Shown here: positions 32,392 through 41,244 of the stretch, piece by piece
How positions within the stretch are numbered: the first letter of the stretch is position 1
Layout: every line of letters begins with the position of its first letter
Source: Streptacidiphilus fuscans
Lineage (GTDB): Bacteria > Actinomycetota > Actinomycetes > Streptomycetales > Streptomycetaceae
Assembly (NCBI RefSeq): GCF_015690355.1
Contig: NZ_JADPRT010000004.1
Span: 396,301 to 460,300 of the forward strand
Length of the DNA: 64,000 nucleotides
Direction: 5' to 3'
Translations under genes and position numbers: made by a program
The notes under the pieces: generated by a model
What the model saw: only the letters and a program-made list of their open reading frames with translations
Told to the model about the DNA's origin: nothing
The model's database searches: none

Positions 32392-33960
32392 GTGAACATC
32401 GCCCCCAACGCCTCTCTCAACGCCGACCGCCGCGCCCGCGACCTGGCCGCCCTGCGCGCCGCGAGCGGCCCGGACGCGACCGGCCCCGCCGTCGACCTGC
32501 TGGTCGTCGGCGGCGGTGTCACCGGCGCGGGCGTCGCGCTGGACGCGGCCGCGCGCGGGCTCTCCGTCGTCCTCGCCGAGAAGCACGACCTCGGCTTCGG
32601 CACCAGCCGCTGGAGCTCCAAGCTGGTCCACGGCGGGCTGCGCTACCTCGCCTCCGGCGCCGTCGGCATCGCCCACGAGAGCGCGGTCGAACGCGGCATC
32701 CTGATGCGGCGGACCGCCCCGCACCTGGTCCGCGCCCTGCCGCAGGTCGTCCCGCTGCTGCCCGGCACCGGTGCGGCCGAGAGCGCGCTGGTCCGCATCG
32801 GGTTCCTGGCCGGGGACGCGCTGCGGATCGCCGCCCGCACGCCGTCGTCCAGCCTGCCGCGCTCGCGTCGTCTCTCCCGCGCCGAGGTGCTCCGTTACGC
32901 CCCGACCGTCGCCGACGCGGGCCTGCGCGGCGGCCTGGTCTTCTGGGACGGCCAACTGACCGACGACGCCCGCCTGGTGACCGCGCTGGCGCGGACCGCC
33001 GCCGCCCACGGCGCGCAGGTGCTGACCCGCTGCGGCGTCAGCGAGGCACGCGGCGACGGCGCGGTGCTGACGGACGGGCTGACGGGGGAGAGCTTCCGGC
33101 TGCGCGCCCGGATGGTCGTCAACGCGGCGGGCGTCTGGGCGGGCGAGCTGGCCCCGGACATCACCCTGCGGCCGAGTCGCGGCACGCACCTGGTCTTCCG
33201 CCAGGAGTCGTTCGGCGGACTGACGGCCGGTCTGACGGTGCCGATCCCGGGCGAGACCAACCGCTTTGTCTTCGCCCTCCCGGCGCCCGACGGCCGCGTC
33301 TACGTCGGCCTGACCGACGAGGAGGCCCCCGGCCCGATCCCGGACGAGCCGCGGCCGTCGGAGGACGAGATCGACTTCCTGCTGCGGACCATCAACACCG
33401 CGCTGCGCCGCCCGCTCACCCGCGACGACCTGATCGGCAGCTTCGCGGGCCTGCGCCCGCTGCTCGACACCGGCTCCGGCCGGACCGCCGACGTCTCGCG
33501 CAAGCACGCGGTGCTGACCGCGCCCGACGGCCTGGTCACCGTCGTCGGCGGCAAGCTGACGACCTACCGGCAGATGGCCGAGGACGCCGTGGACGCGGCG
33601 CTCGCGGCGTCGGGCCGGGCGGCGGCGAACTGCCGGACCCGCTCGCTCCCACTGGTCGGCGCGGCCGACCGGGACACCCTCGCCCGGGTCGACGCCCCGC
33701 TGCGCCTGGTCCAGCGCTACGGCACCGAGGCGGCGGCGGTCGTCGCCGAGGCGGAGGGCGACGCGTCCCTGCTGGAGCCGATCGCGCCCGGCACCGACAC
33801 GACCATGGCCGAGCTGCTCTTCGCGGTCCGCCACGAGGGCGCACTCGACGTCTCCGACCTGCTGGACCGTCGCTCGCGCCTCGGCCTCGCCCCGGAGACG
33901 CGCGCCGCCGCGCTCCCGGCCGCGGAGCGGGCGCTTGCGCGGGCGCTGGAGCGCGCCTGA
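32392..33960 (+). CDS. glpD: Glycerol-3-phosphate dehydrogenase (FAD)
   Basis: 522 residues from GTG 32392 with GGAAGG upstream. It oxidises glycerol-3-phosphate to dihydroxyacetone phosphate at the membrane, passing electrons to quinone. The FAD Rossmann motif DLLVVGGGVTGAGVALDAAA is near residue 35. SRWSSKLVHGGLRYL, VFWDGQLTDDARLV, VNAAGVWAG, RPSRGTHLVF, GLRPLLDTG and VVGGKLTTYRQMAEDAVD are diagnostic. The C-terminal DAO-C domain is present. Length is typical for actinobacterial GlpD. DHAP is also the substrate of the AGPS-like enzyme across the TetR gene. Confidence 0.95.
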   Translation: MNIAPNASLNADRRARDLAALRAASGPDATGPAVDLLVVGGGVTGAGVALDAAARGLSVVLAEKHDLGFGTSRWSSKLVHGGLRYLASGAVGIAHESAVERGILMRRTAPHLVRALPQVVPLLPGTGAAESALVRIGFLAGDALRIAARTPSSSLPRSRRLSRAEVLRYAPTVADAGLRGGLVFWDGQLTDDARLVTALARTAAAHGAQVLTRCGVSEARGDGAVLTDGLTGESFRLRARMVVNAAGVWAGELAPDITLRPSRGTHLVFRQESFGGLTAGLTVPIPGETNRFVFALPAPDGRVYVGLTDEEAPGPIPDEPRPSEDEIDFLLRTINTALRRPLTRDDLIGSFAGLRPLLDTGSGRTADVSRKHAVLTAPDGLVTVVGGKLTTYRQMAEDAVDAALAASGRAAANCRTRSLPLVGAADRDTLARVDAPLRLVQRYGTEAAAVVAEAEGDASLLEPIAPGTDTTMAELLFAVRHEGALDVSDLLDRRSRLGLAPETRAAALPAAERALARALERA

Positions 33961-33978
33961 GCCGGTGGTGACCGGCGG

Positions 33979-34893
33979 TCAGGCCCCGCCGTCGGCGGTG
34001 GCGACGGCAGGCGGTGCGGGCAGGCGGTTGGCCCGGCGCATCAGGGAGTCGAAGGCGCGGTCGGGCAGCACGCGGCGCAGCATGATCAGCGGCTTCGCAC
34101 CGCGGCCGATCGCGTAACGGGTCCGGGGCTTCTCGGACTGCACCGCGTGCGCGATCGCCTCGGCGACGACGCCGGGACCCGAGCCGAAGCCGGAACCGAT
34201 CCGCTCGCCCCGCAACGTCTTGGCCATGGCCTTGGCCTGCCCGGCGTAAGGGCCGGAGCCGGAGGTCGCGAGCAGGTTGTCGGCGGCGATGCCACCCCAC
34301 TCGGTCTTGATCGCGCCCGGCTCGATCACGACCACCTGGATGCCGAACGGCTCCAGCTCCAGCCGCAGACAGTCGCTGAGTCCCTCGACCGCGAACTTGG
34401 TGGCGTGGTACCACCCGCCCAGCGGGGAGTGGAGCCTGCCGCCCATCGAGCTGATGTTGACGATCCGTCCGCTGCGCCGCGCCCGCATCTGCGGCAGCAC
34501 CCGCCGGATCAGGTCGGCCGCGCCGAACAGGTTCACCTCGAACTGCGCCCGCGCCTCTGCCAGCGGCACATCCTCGACCGCGCCGTAGGAGCCGTACCCG
34601 GCGTTGTTGACCAGCACGTCGATCCGGCCGGCCTCGGCCAGGATCCGCTCCACCCCGGCCCGGTTGGACTCCGGGTCGGTCACGTCCATCCCGACGACGT
34701 GAACGCGGTCGAGCTCGGCGAGGTCGCTCATCCGCTCCACCCGCCGCGCGGCGGCGTAGACGGTGCAGCCGAGCGCCTGCAACCTGCGCACCGTGGCCTC
34801 GCCGATCCCGGACGAGGCCCCGGTGACCAGAACCACCTTGCCTGATGGGGCGACCTGCCCGGACGGGGCGATGGACACGGAGTTCTCGGACAT
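33979..34893 (-). CDS. Short-chain dehydrogenase/reductase
   Basis: 304 residues from ATG 34893 (ATG 34902 possible). Classical SDR motifs: TGASSGIGEATVRRL near residue 22, MDVTD, NNAGYG, ISSMGG with the catalytic Ser, and YHATKFAVEGLSD with Tyr and Lys. Residues after VVIEPGAIKTEWGG are typical of the SDR group that includes fatty-acyl and hydroxysteroid-like reductases. The substrate is unknown. It converges on glpD with an 18-base gap. Confidence 0.88.
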   Translation of the reverse strand: MSENSVSIAPSGQVAPSGKVVLVTGASSGIGEATVRRLQALGCTVYAAARRVERMSDLAELDRVHVVGMDVTDPESNRAGVERILAEAGRIDVLVNNAGYGSYGAVEDVPLAEARAQFEVNLFGAADLIRRVLPQMRARRSGRIVNISSMGGRLHSPLGGWYHATKFAVEGLSDCLRLELEPFGIQVVVIEPGAIKTEWGGIAADNLLATSGSGPYAGQAKAMAKTLRGERIGSGFGSGPGVVAEAIAHAVQSEKPRTRYAIGRGAKPLIMLRRVLPDRAFDSLMRRANRLPAPPAVATADGGA

Positions 34894-35104
34894 GCCACCC
34901 ATCTCACTGCGTGGCGGGCCGACCCGCATCCCAACCGCGTCCGGACGCGCTCAGCGGATCACGTCGGTGGTCCAGTCGAGGGCGTTTGCGCCGAGTGGCA
35001 TGCGAGATTTCGGTCCCTGTTCTGGCCGTCACCCGAGCGGGGGGCTTCGACCTGCGCGGCGACCGGGCAGCCCCCAAGGTAAGGGAACAGCGGAGGAGTG
35101 CTCC

Positions 35105-36484
35105 ATGACGAGGACCGACGGCGAACTGCAGCACGCGGAGCCGCACCGTGAGCCCGTGGTGGGCCACGAGGCCGGTCGGGCCGCGCGGAAGATCGTCGCG
35201 CGTGCGGCGCAAGGGCCCTGGCACGCCCCGGCGGACCGGCCGGACCCCCTCGCGATCCTGGAGCGTCAGTGCGCCGCCCGCGTACCGGAGTTGGTGCCGA
35301 TCCGCTACGGCCGAATGGCCTCCTCCTGCTTCGCGTTCCTGCGCGGCGCGCCCGCGGTCATGGCGGCGGACCTCGCGTCCTCGCCCAACACCGGCCTGAC
35401 CGTGCAGCTCTGCGGCGACGCGCACCTCTCCAACTTCGGCTTCTTCGCCTCGCCCGAGCGCACCCTGCTCTTCGACCTCAACGACTTCGACGAGACACTG
35501 CCCGGTCCCTTCGAGTGGGACGTCAAGCGCCTCGCCGCCAGCCTCGCCGTCGCCGCGCGCGAGAACGGGGACTCCGACCACGCGGCGGGCGAGGCGGCCC
35601 ACGCCGCCGCCCGGGCCTACCGGGAGCACATGCGCGAGCTGTCCGTCCGCGACGAACTCGACGTCTGGTACGAGCGGGTGGACACCGCGGACCTGCTGGA
35701 GACCGTCCGCGAGGCCAACCGCGCCGAGGCCCGCGCCGAACTGGTCAAGGCCGGGCGCCGCACCAGCCTCCAGGCGCTGGAGAAGCTCACCGAGACCGGT
35801 CCGGACGGGGAGCCGCGCATCAAGCACGACCCGCCGCTGCTCCAGCCGATCAGCATGCGCGACCTGGGTCTCGTCCAGGAGACCTACGAGGACTACCAGC
35901 GCAGTCTGAGCGACGAGAAACGGGCGCTGCTGGGCCGGTTCCGGCTGATCGACGCGGCGATGAAGGTCGTCGGCGTGGGCAGCGTCGGCACCCGCTGCTT
36001 CATCGGCCTGCTGGAGGGGACGACGACCGGCGACCCGCTCTTCCTCCAGGTCAAGGAGGCGGACCAGTCCGTGCTCGCCGCCCACCTCGCGCCCAGCAGC
36101 CACCGGCACCAGGGCCGCCGCGTCGTCGACGGGCAGCGGCTGATGCAGGCGGCCGGGGACATCTTCCTCGGCTGGGCCACCGGACCGGGCGGCCGGCACT
36201 TCTACTGGCGTCAACTGCGGGACATGAAGGGTTCCGTGGAGATCGGCAAGCTGACCGCGTCTGAACTCGCCCGCTACGGCGAGGTCTGCGGTCGCACCCT
36301 CGCCCGCGCCCACGCGCGCTCCGGGGACCGCGCGGCGATCGCCGGATACCTCGGCCACGGCAACGCGTTCGACCGCGCGATCGCCGAATGGGCCCTCAGC
36401 TACGCGGACCAGACCGCCGCCGACCACGCCGCGCTGCTCGCCGCCGTCGCCGACGGCCGGATCACCGCCCGCGCCGATGTCTGA
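35105..36484 (+). CDS. DUF2252 family protein
   Basis: 459 residues, ATG 35105 after GCGGAGGAG. DUF2252 proteins have a kinase-like fold related to aminoglycoside phosphotransferases. Visible motifs: RYGRMASSCFAFLRGA, LCGDAHLSNFGFF (the HxxN catalytic loop), FDLNDFDETLPGPFEWDVKR (the metal-binding Asp pair), VVGVGSVGTRCFI and LQVKEAD. The function is unknown. Its last eight bases overlap the lipid-kinase gene, which in turn overlaps a PAP2 gene, so a shared role in lipid or polyol phosphate handling is suggested. Confidence 0.9.
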   Translation: MTRTDGELQHAEPHREPVVGHEAGRAARKIVARAAQGPWHAPADRPDPLAILERQCAARVPELVPIRYGRMASSCFAFLRGAPAVMAADLASSPNTGLTVQLCGDAHLSNFGFFASPERTLLFDLNDFDETLPGPFEWDVKRLAASLAVAARENGDSDHAAGEAAHAAARAYREHMRELSVRDELDVWYERVDTADLLETVREANRAEARAELVKAGRRTSLQALEKLTETGPDGEPRIKHDPPLLQPISMRDLGLVQETYEDYQRSLSDEKRALLGRFRLIDAAMKVVGVGSVGTRCFIGLLEGTTTGDPLFLQVKEADQSVLAAHLAPSSHRHQGRRVVDGQRLMQAAGDIFLGWATGPGGRHFYWRQLRDMKGSVEIGKLTASELARYGEVCGRTLARAHARSGDRAAIAGYLGHGNAFDRAIAEWALSYADQTAADHAALLAAVADGRITARADV

Positions 36485-37910
36485 CCCGGACGGACGCCGG
36501 CTGACGCGGGCCCGAGCGCTGGCGCGGCTCGCCCTGCTCTGCGCGGCGGGCGCGGTGGCGGTGCTGCTGGTGGTGGTCGGGCACCACGGCGTGCTGGTGC
36601 CAGTCGTCGGACTGCTGGGGCTCGTGCTCGCGGCGGGCGGCGCCTGGTGGGCACTGGCGCACCGGGGCGTGCGACGGCTCGCCGGGGCGCTGGTGGTGCT
36701 CGGTGCGCCGGTCGCCGTGCTGGTCGTCTACGCCGTCACCGGCCTGCTGCTGGCGGCGTTCGGCGCGCTGCTGCTCTGGGGCGCGGCGCTCACCTGTGCG
36801 CGCTCGGCGCTGCGTCAGGTCCGCCGGCCACGGCGGATGCACGCGCACCGGACCTCCCGGCCGCTGCGGCCGGTGCTGATCATGAACCCGCGTTCCGGCG
36901 GCGGCAAGGTCGCGCGGTTCGGGCTGGTCGAGAAGGCGGAACGGCTCGGCGCGCGGGTGCTCCTGCTGGAGCCGTCGGCGGCGGACGACGGGCCGGTGGA
37001 CGTGTCGGCGCTGGCCCGGCAGGCGGTCGCCGACGGCGCGGACCTGCTCGGCGTCGCAGGCGGCGACGGCACCCAGGCGCTGGTCGCGGCGGTCGCCGCC
37101 GAGCACGGCCTGCCCTTCCTGGTCGTCTCCGCCGGGACCCGCAACCACTTCGCCATGGATCTGGGTCTGGACCGCGCCGACCCCTCCCGCTGTCTGGACG
37201 CGCTGGAGGACGGCGAGGAGCTCCGCGTCGACCTCGGCACCGTCGCCGGGCACCCGTTCGTCAACACGGTCTCCTTCGGCGCGTACGCGGAGATCGTGCA
37301 GAGCCCCGCCTACCGGGACGCCAAGGCGGGCACCGCTCTGGAGGCCCTGCCCGATCTGCTGCTCGGCGACCCCGAGGGCCGGCTGCGGGCCCGTGCCGAC
37401 GACCGCAGTCTGGACGGGCAGCAGGCGCTGCTGGTCAGCAACAACCCGTACTCCGGCGGCGATCCGCTGACCGCAGGGCGGCGTTCCCGGCTCGACCGGG
37501 GCCTGCTCGGCGTCCTTGGCATCCGCGTCGACGGTCCCGCGCAGGCGGCCGAGGTCGCGCTGCTCGGCGTCCGCGCCTCAGGGCTCTCGACTCTGACGGC
37601 ACGTCAGGTCGTGGTCCACGCGGACGCGCCGACGATCGCCGTGGCCGTCGACGGCGAGGCGCTGCGGATGACGCCGCCGGTCACCTGCACGGTGCGTCCG
37701 GGCGCGCTGCGGGTCCGGGTCCCGCGCCACCGCCCGGGCGCGCCGGTGACCAGCCCGCCGCTGGACTGGCGGCGCATCGTCGCTCTGGCGCTGGGCCGCC
37801 CCCTGCCGCAGCCGCGCACGGCCGCGCGGACGGCCGGGACGGCGGCCGAGGCGCGGGACTCCAAGGACGCGCAGGACCCGAGCACACCGGAGGAGAACTC
37901 CCATGGCTGA
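36477..37910 (+). CDS. Membrane-anchored diacylglycerol kinase family protein
   Basis: 477 residues from ATG 36477, overlapping DUF2252 by eight bases. Residues about 15-110 hold four membrane helices. The kinase catalytic domain follows: VLIMNPRSGGGKVARF, LLGVAGGDGTQALVAAVA, FLVVSAGTRNHFA, a second domain with NTVSFGAYAEIV and SNNPYSGG, and IAVAVDGEAL. The C-terminal 50 residues are Ala/Arg-rich. It differs from the soluble kinase at 29 kb by the membrane module. The following PAP2 phosphatase would catalyse the opposite reaction, so the pair may cycle a lipid phosphate. Confidence 0.87.
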   Translation: MSDPDGRRLTRARALARLALLCAAGAVAVLLVVVGHHGVLVPVVGLLGLVLAAGGAWWALAHRGVRRLAGALVVLGAPVAVLVVYAVTGLLLAAFGALLLWGAALTCARSALRQVRRPRRMHAHRTSRPLRPVLIMNPRSGGGKVARFGLVEKAERLGARVLLLEPSAADDGPVDVSALARQAVADGADLLGVAGGDGTQALVAAVAAEHGLPFLVVSAGTRNHFAMDLGLDRADPSRCLDALEDGEELRVDLGTVAGHPFVNTVSFGAYAEIVQSPAYRDAKAGTALEALPDLLLGDPEGRLRARADDRSLDGQQALLVSNNPYSGGDPLTAGRRSRLDRGLLGVLGIRVDGPAQAAEVALLGVRASGLSTLTARQVVVHADAPTIAVAVDGEALRMTPPVTCTVRPGALRVRVPRHRPGAPVTSPPLDWRRIVALALGRPLPQPRTAARTAGTAAEARDSKDAQDPSTPEENSHG

Positions 37911-38478
37911 AACGGCCGTTGCCCCGGGCACGTCCCGTGTCTCGTCGCTCCTGCACGACCTGCAGCAACTCGACCACGCGCTCTACGCGGCCGTCGCGGC
38001 GACCGACACTCCGACGCTCGACACCGGCCTGCGCCGCCTGTCCCGCGCGGCGGACAACTCCAAGATCTCGCTGACCATCGCCGCGCTGCTCGCCCTCCGC
38101 CCCGGCCGCGGCCGCCGTGCGGCGCTGACGGGTGTCGCGGCCGTCGGCCTGGCCTCGGCGAGCGCGAACCTCGTCGGCAAGGAGCTCGTCCGCCGCCCCC
38201 GCCCCGACCGCGCCGCCGCGGAGGTCGTCGCGGACCGTCAGGTCCCGATGCCCGCCTCGGCGTCCTTCCCCTCCGGTCACACCGCCTCCGCGGTCGCCTT
38301 CGCCTTCGCCGTCAGCGCCGGCCTGCCGGCGGCGGCTGTCCCCCTCTTCCTCCTCGCCACCGCCGTCGGCTACTCCCGCGTCCACACAGGCGTCCACTAC
38401 CCCGGCGACGTGGCGGCCGGCGCGCTCCTCGGCACGGCCTGCGGCGCGGCGGCGGTGGCCCTGTTCCGCAGCAGGTAG
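37903..38478 (+). CDS. PAP2-type phosphatase
   Basis: 191 residues, ATG 37903, overlapping the kinase gene by eight bases. The phosphatase motifs are KELVRRPRP (motif 1), PSGHTASA (motif 2) and SRVHTGVHYPGDV (motif 3). Several hydrophobic helices place it in the membrane. Typical substrates are phosphatidic acid, undecaprenyl diphosphate or related lipid phosphates. Coupled overlap with the lipid kinase suggests balanced expression of opposing activities. Confidence 0.9.
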   Translation: MAETAVAPGTSRVSSLLHDLQQLDHALYAAVAATDTPTLDTGLRRLSRAADNSKISLTIAALLALRPGRGRRAALTGVAAVGLASASANLVGKELVRRPRPDRAAAEVVADRQVPMPASASFPSGHTASAVAFAFAVSAGLPAAAVPLFLLATAVGYSRVHTGVHYPGDVAAGALLGTACGAAAVALFRSR

Positions 38479-38565
38479 CAGAGGACGACCGGAGGCCACG
38501 GCGTGGGCTGGGTGGGGGTGACTTGGGCTGGATGGCATGGGGTGCTCCCGTTCGGTCAGGTGGTG

Positions 38566-38757
38566 CTACGAGTGGTGGGTGAAGCCGTTGATGAGCCACT
38601 GGACGGTGAAGTCCAGGGGGTTCCCGAGCGGGCTGCGGGCGAGGTAGAAGCCGAACATCGTCAGCACGAGCACCTGCCAGACGCGCAGTTCGCCGGAGCG
38701 GATCAGCAGGAACACGACCACGGCGAGGAAGCCGACCAACGGCATGGCGAGCGTCAT
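38566..38757 (-). CDS. Small membrane protein of an integrative conjugative element
   Basis: 63 residues with two helices (about 5-20 and 28-43) and the sequence FGFYLARSPLGNPLDFTVQW. This protein follows the FtsK-type translocase gene in actinomycete integrative and conjugative elements (family knowledge). It overlaps the upstream truncated translocase by ATGA. Its role is unknown. Here it belongs to an element scar. Confidence 0.65.
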   Translation of the reverse strand: MTLAMPLVGFLAVVVFLLIRSGELRVWQVLVLTMFGFYLARSPLGNPLDFTVQWLINGFTHHS

Positions 38758-39371
38758 CGGTCGATCACCCCACCGATCGGGCCCGCTTCCCCGCCCGAGT
38801 CCGCCATGCCGTCCGGCGGGCTGTCGACCATGGGGTCTGCCTTCACCAAGTGCACGCCGAGCGCCTCCGGCATGGCAGGAGCCGGGGGGTCACCCAGCGG
38901 CGGCAGAACCGGCGTCATGTGGGCGTACCTGCCCGAGGACTTCCGGGCTTGGTCCGGGGTGACCAGGAACGAGCGGGCGCGCATGACTTGTCCGTCGACG
39001 TAGGTCACCGTGACGCCCTGTTGGGTGTGGCTGATCTGCTGCGCGGCGATCACGGCGTCCTTGCTGAAGTCACCGAGGACCATGTCCGCCGTGGCGGGAT
39101 CGTTCACGCGGTGACAGACCCGGCGGCCGAGCTGCGCGCGCAGCGCAGTCACCCCCGTTCCGAGGTCCGAGCCCACCCGCTGACCGGCAACGACCAGGTG
39201 CACGCCGAGCGCCGCGCCGAGCTGCGCCAGCCGCAGCAACGCCGTCGAGACCCGGCCCACCTCCGCCTTCTCAGCGCTGGAGGCCATGAGGTACAGCTCT
39301 GCCACCTCGTCCACCAGCACGATCACGGGCACCGGACGAGCCTTGTCGCTCAGCTCCCAGATCGAGCGCAC
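38754..39371 (-). pseudogene. Truncated FtsK/SpoIIIE-type conjugative translocase
   Basis: Only about the last 205 residues remain. VRSIWELSDKARPVPVIVLV is followed by DEVAELYLM (Walker B), AALGVHLVVAGQRVGSDLG and ARSFLVTPDQARKSSGRYAH, all typical of the Tra/FtsK translocases of actinomycete integrative conjugative elements. Homology seems to continue a few codons upstream (EAG) to a stop at 39402-39404, but Walker A and the N-terminal half are missing, so it cannot pump DNA. The break abuts a decayed GntR-family gene on the other strand. Confidence 0.75.
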
Positions 39372-39404
39372 CCCCGCCTCACTGACCGACCGCAGCCCGC
39401 ATCA

Positions 39405-39737
39405 ACTGGCCCCGATGGTGCGCCGCTCGCGAAGAACCCGGCCATGCCGCACCCCAAGGCCCAGGCTGCACTGACCAAGGCCCACGGGCCGCTCCAGTGG
39501 CGGGAATCCATCAGCGCCCGCATGCCGCAGCCCGACGAAACCACAGCGCTCAAACTCGACCAGCCCAAATACCTACTGGTCATACAGCGTCACCGTCGCC
39601 GCAGACTCTGGACTCCCTCTGATCACCGAGACGACCGCGACACCCTCCGACGCCACCCGCTACACCTACACACTCACGTCTGAGCCCGCGTCGGTCCCGG
39701 GCACGCGCAGGAAGTACATGCGGCCTGTCCAATCATG
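39405..39737 (+). pseudogene. Decayed GntR-family regulator (UTRA end)
   Basis: Two frames carry pieces of one protein. First frame: HGPLQWRESISARMPQPDET then TALKLDQPKYLLVIQRH. Second frame, after a shift or deletion near 39580: YSVTVAADSGLPLITETTAT and YTYTLTSEPA, ending at TGA 39737. The SARMP.P.E and LLVI.R patterns fit the C-terminal ligand domain of the GntR regulators that accompany actinomycete conjugative elements. The N-terminal DNA-binding domain is absent. Confidence 0.45.
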
Positions 39738-39813
39738 AGTCTGCGCGCACATGGAGACCCTAGGAGTGGCCTAACCACGTTGAGCTAATGGGCCGTCTCC
39801 TCGCCTCGTATAC

Positions 39814-39861
39814 AGCGGCCCCGGCAGACGCTCGGGGTTCGAGACGTCGACCGGGGCCGCT
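39814..39861. terminator. 11-base perfect hairpin near the element scar
   Basis: AGCGGCCCCGG (39814-39824) pairs with CCGGGGCCGCT (39851-39861), followed by TTGG. The 26-base loop contains GGGGTTCGAGAC, reminiscent of a tRNA T-loop, but no tRNA can be folded here. It may be a terminator or part of an old attachment site. The rest of 39738-39949 has no gene. Confidence 0.45.
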
Positions 39862-39949
39862 TTGGTGCTGGCGTTCGTGGCTGACCAGGACCCACGGTGG
39901 CCGAGACGATACGAGTTCGCTTCAACCACCGCAGGACTGACAGATGCGC

Positions 39950-40408
39950 CTACCCCTGTGTCGCCAGGAGCGAAAAGACGCTGCCCGGCTGAGATGAGAC
40001 GTCGATCTTGAGGGGTGCCGTGCTGTCGGCGGTAAGGGAGACCTTCTGAACGCTGCCCTCACAAGGTTGCCTGTTGATCTGGTAGATCGGCTTGGCGCTC
40101 CCCTGATAGATCTGTGCCGACACGGCCAGCTTTCCCCCACCGCCGATGCACCCGAGCTGAATGGTGATCGAGCGGCTGGCAAGAGTCAGGGTTGTGTAGC
40201 TCTTCTGCCCCGCCTGGTTGGAGGCCGACGCCAGCAGGTTCTGCTGAGGGACCGTCGGGAACGCGGGCATCGTGGCACTGGGCGTGGCCGAGCTTGTGTG
40301 CGATGGAGCGGGGGTCGCAGCTCCAGAGGTGCAGGCGGTTGCCACGCCGCACACCAATGCCATTCCGGCGATACCGAGTACCACGGGGCGCATCTGTTGT
40401 TTGCTCAT
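39950..40408 (-). CDS. Putative lipoprotein of the element-scar region
   Basis: 152 residues from ATG 40408. A lipoprotein signal ends in the lipobox-like VATAC (Cys near 27), followed by a Thr/Ser/Pro linker and a compact beta-rich domain with SITIQLGCIGGGGKL and a second Cys pair (PCEG), ending SVFSLLATQG. No family is recognised. It starts eight bases after the secreted-protein gene, so they are one operon. GC content is visibly lower than in flanking genes, consistent with acquired DNA. Confidence 0.65.
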   Translation of the reverse strand: MSKQQMRPVVLGIAGMALVCGVATACTSGAATPAPSHTSSATPSATMPAFPTVPQQNLLASASNQAGQKSYTTLTLASRSITIQLGCIGGGGKLAVSAQIYQGSAKPIYQINRQPCEGSVQKVSLTADSTAPLKIDVSSQPGSVFSLLATQG

Positions 40409-40416
40409 GCTCAAAC

Positions 40417-41007
40417 CTAATAGTTCGTCAGCCAGGTGTGCCAGCCGTCGCCCTCGTCGAAGTAGGTCTCCCCCTCCGCGATGGTCGTCTTGGCGCACAC
40501 ACTGTTGAGGCTGTAGGTCTCGTCGTAGGTGTCAGCCTGGAACTCCGCATACTCGGCGTGGAGCGCCTTGTGCGGGGCGACCGTGTAGGTGACGGTGTGA
40601 CTCCCGCCGATTGTGGCGGAGGCAGTCAGAGACAGCCCCAGGTCTGCGGACACCCCCTCCACAAGCGTGCTCTCACTGACGTGGAAGTTGGCGTTGATGG
40701 TTGCCGAGATCGTGCCACTCCATGTGTTGGAGAAGCTGGTGGTGGAGTTGTTCCCCGTGCCGTTGTCGTCGACGAACGGCCCAGACTTGACGTTGTAGTA
40801 GGTGCCGTAGTTCGTGAGCACCTCCACGAACGGCCCCGGGTCGCCGCCGCAGGCACCCTGCGGGACGACCGCACCGGGGTTGACACTGTGGGGCGCAGCC
40901 GTGTGTGCGCTGGCAGGCGCGACCGTCGCGAGCATGGCCCCCGCGACCACGCTCGCGACGGTGACGCCCTTCAGCGCGACCCTCGTGATATGTGAAACGG
41001 AACGCAT
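40417..41007 (-). CDS. Secreted beta-rich protein, possible pore-forming type
   Basis: 196 residues from ATG 41007 with a GGGGGAAAG ribosome site. A signal peptide (core VASVVAGAMLATVAPASA) is cleaved near residue 34. The mature protein is rich in alternating Ser/Thr and hydrophobic residues, with SNTWSGTISATINANF, SADLGLSLTASATIG and SHTVTYTVAPHKALHAEYAE. This amphipathic pattern with a YTV.P...GEY-like strand recalls aerolysin/ETX-MTX2-type pore-forming proteins and related streptomycete secreted proteins; this is inference from pattern only. Two Cys could pair. GC content is much lower than the surroundings. Confidence 0.65.
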   Translation of the reverse strand: MRSVSHITRVALKGVTVASVVAGAMLATVAPASAHTAAPHSVNPGAVVPQGACGGDPGPFVEVLTNYGTYYNVKSGPFVDDNGTGNNSTTSFSNTWSGTISATINANFHVSESTLVEGVSADLGLSLTASATIGGSHTVTYTVAPHKALHAEYAEFQADTYDETYSLNSVCAKTTIAEGETYFDEGDGWHTWLTNY

Positions 41008-41244
41008 CTTTCCCCCTGGACTTTTCGGCCTCTGCCGAGTGCGGTAACCGCTACCGCTTGCGCAGACACTAGGTAGATTGACGCGAACACAGCACAAACT
41101 TGAGGAAGACTTGAGTGTCCATCCTCAGCAGTTTCTCGACGATCCAACTCATTCCGGGCTCCCCGGCTGGGTCATTGCCACGGGATTGCCCGATTCCCGA
41201 TGGCCCCATCGAGCACAAATGCGGCTGAAGGGATGCTCGCGAGA

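Noticed and set aside
39753-39800. tRNA-like segment on the minus strand (TTAGCTC...GGTTAG)
   Set aside because: A D-arm-like stretch is visible, but the D stem is mismatched and no anticodon or T arm can be folded. It may be a decayed attachment-site fragment; there is no support for a tRNA gene.
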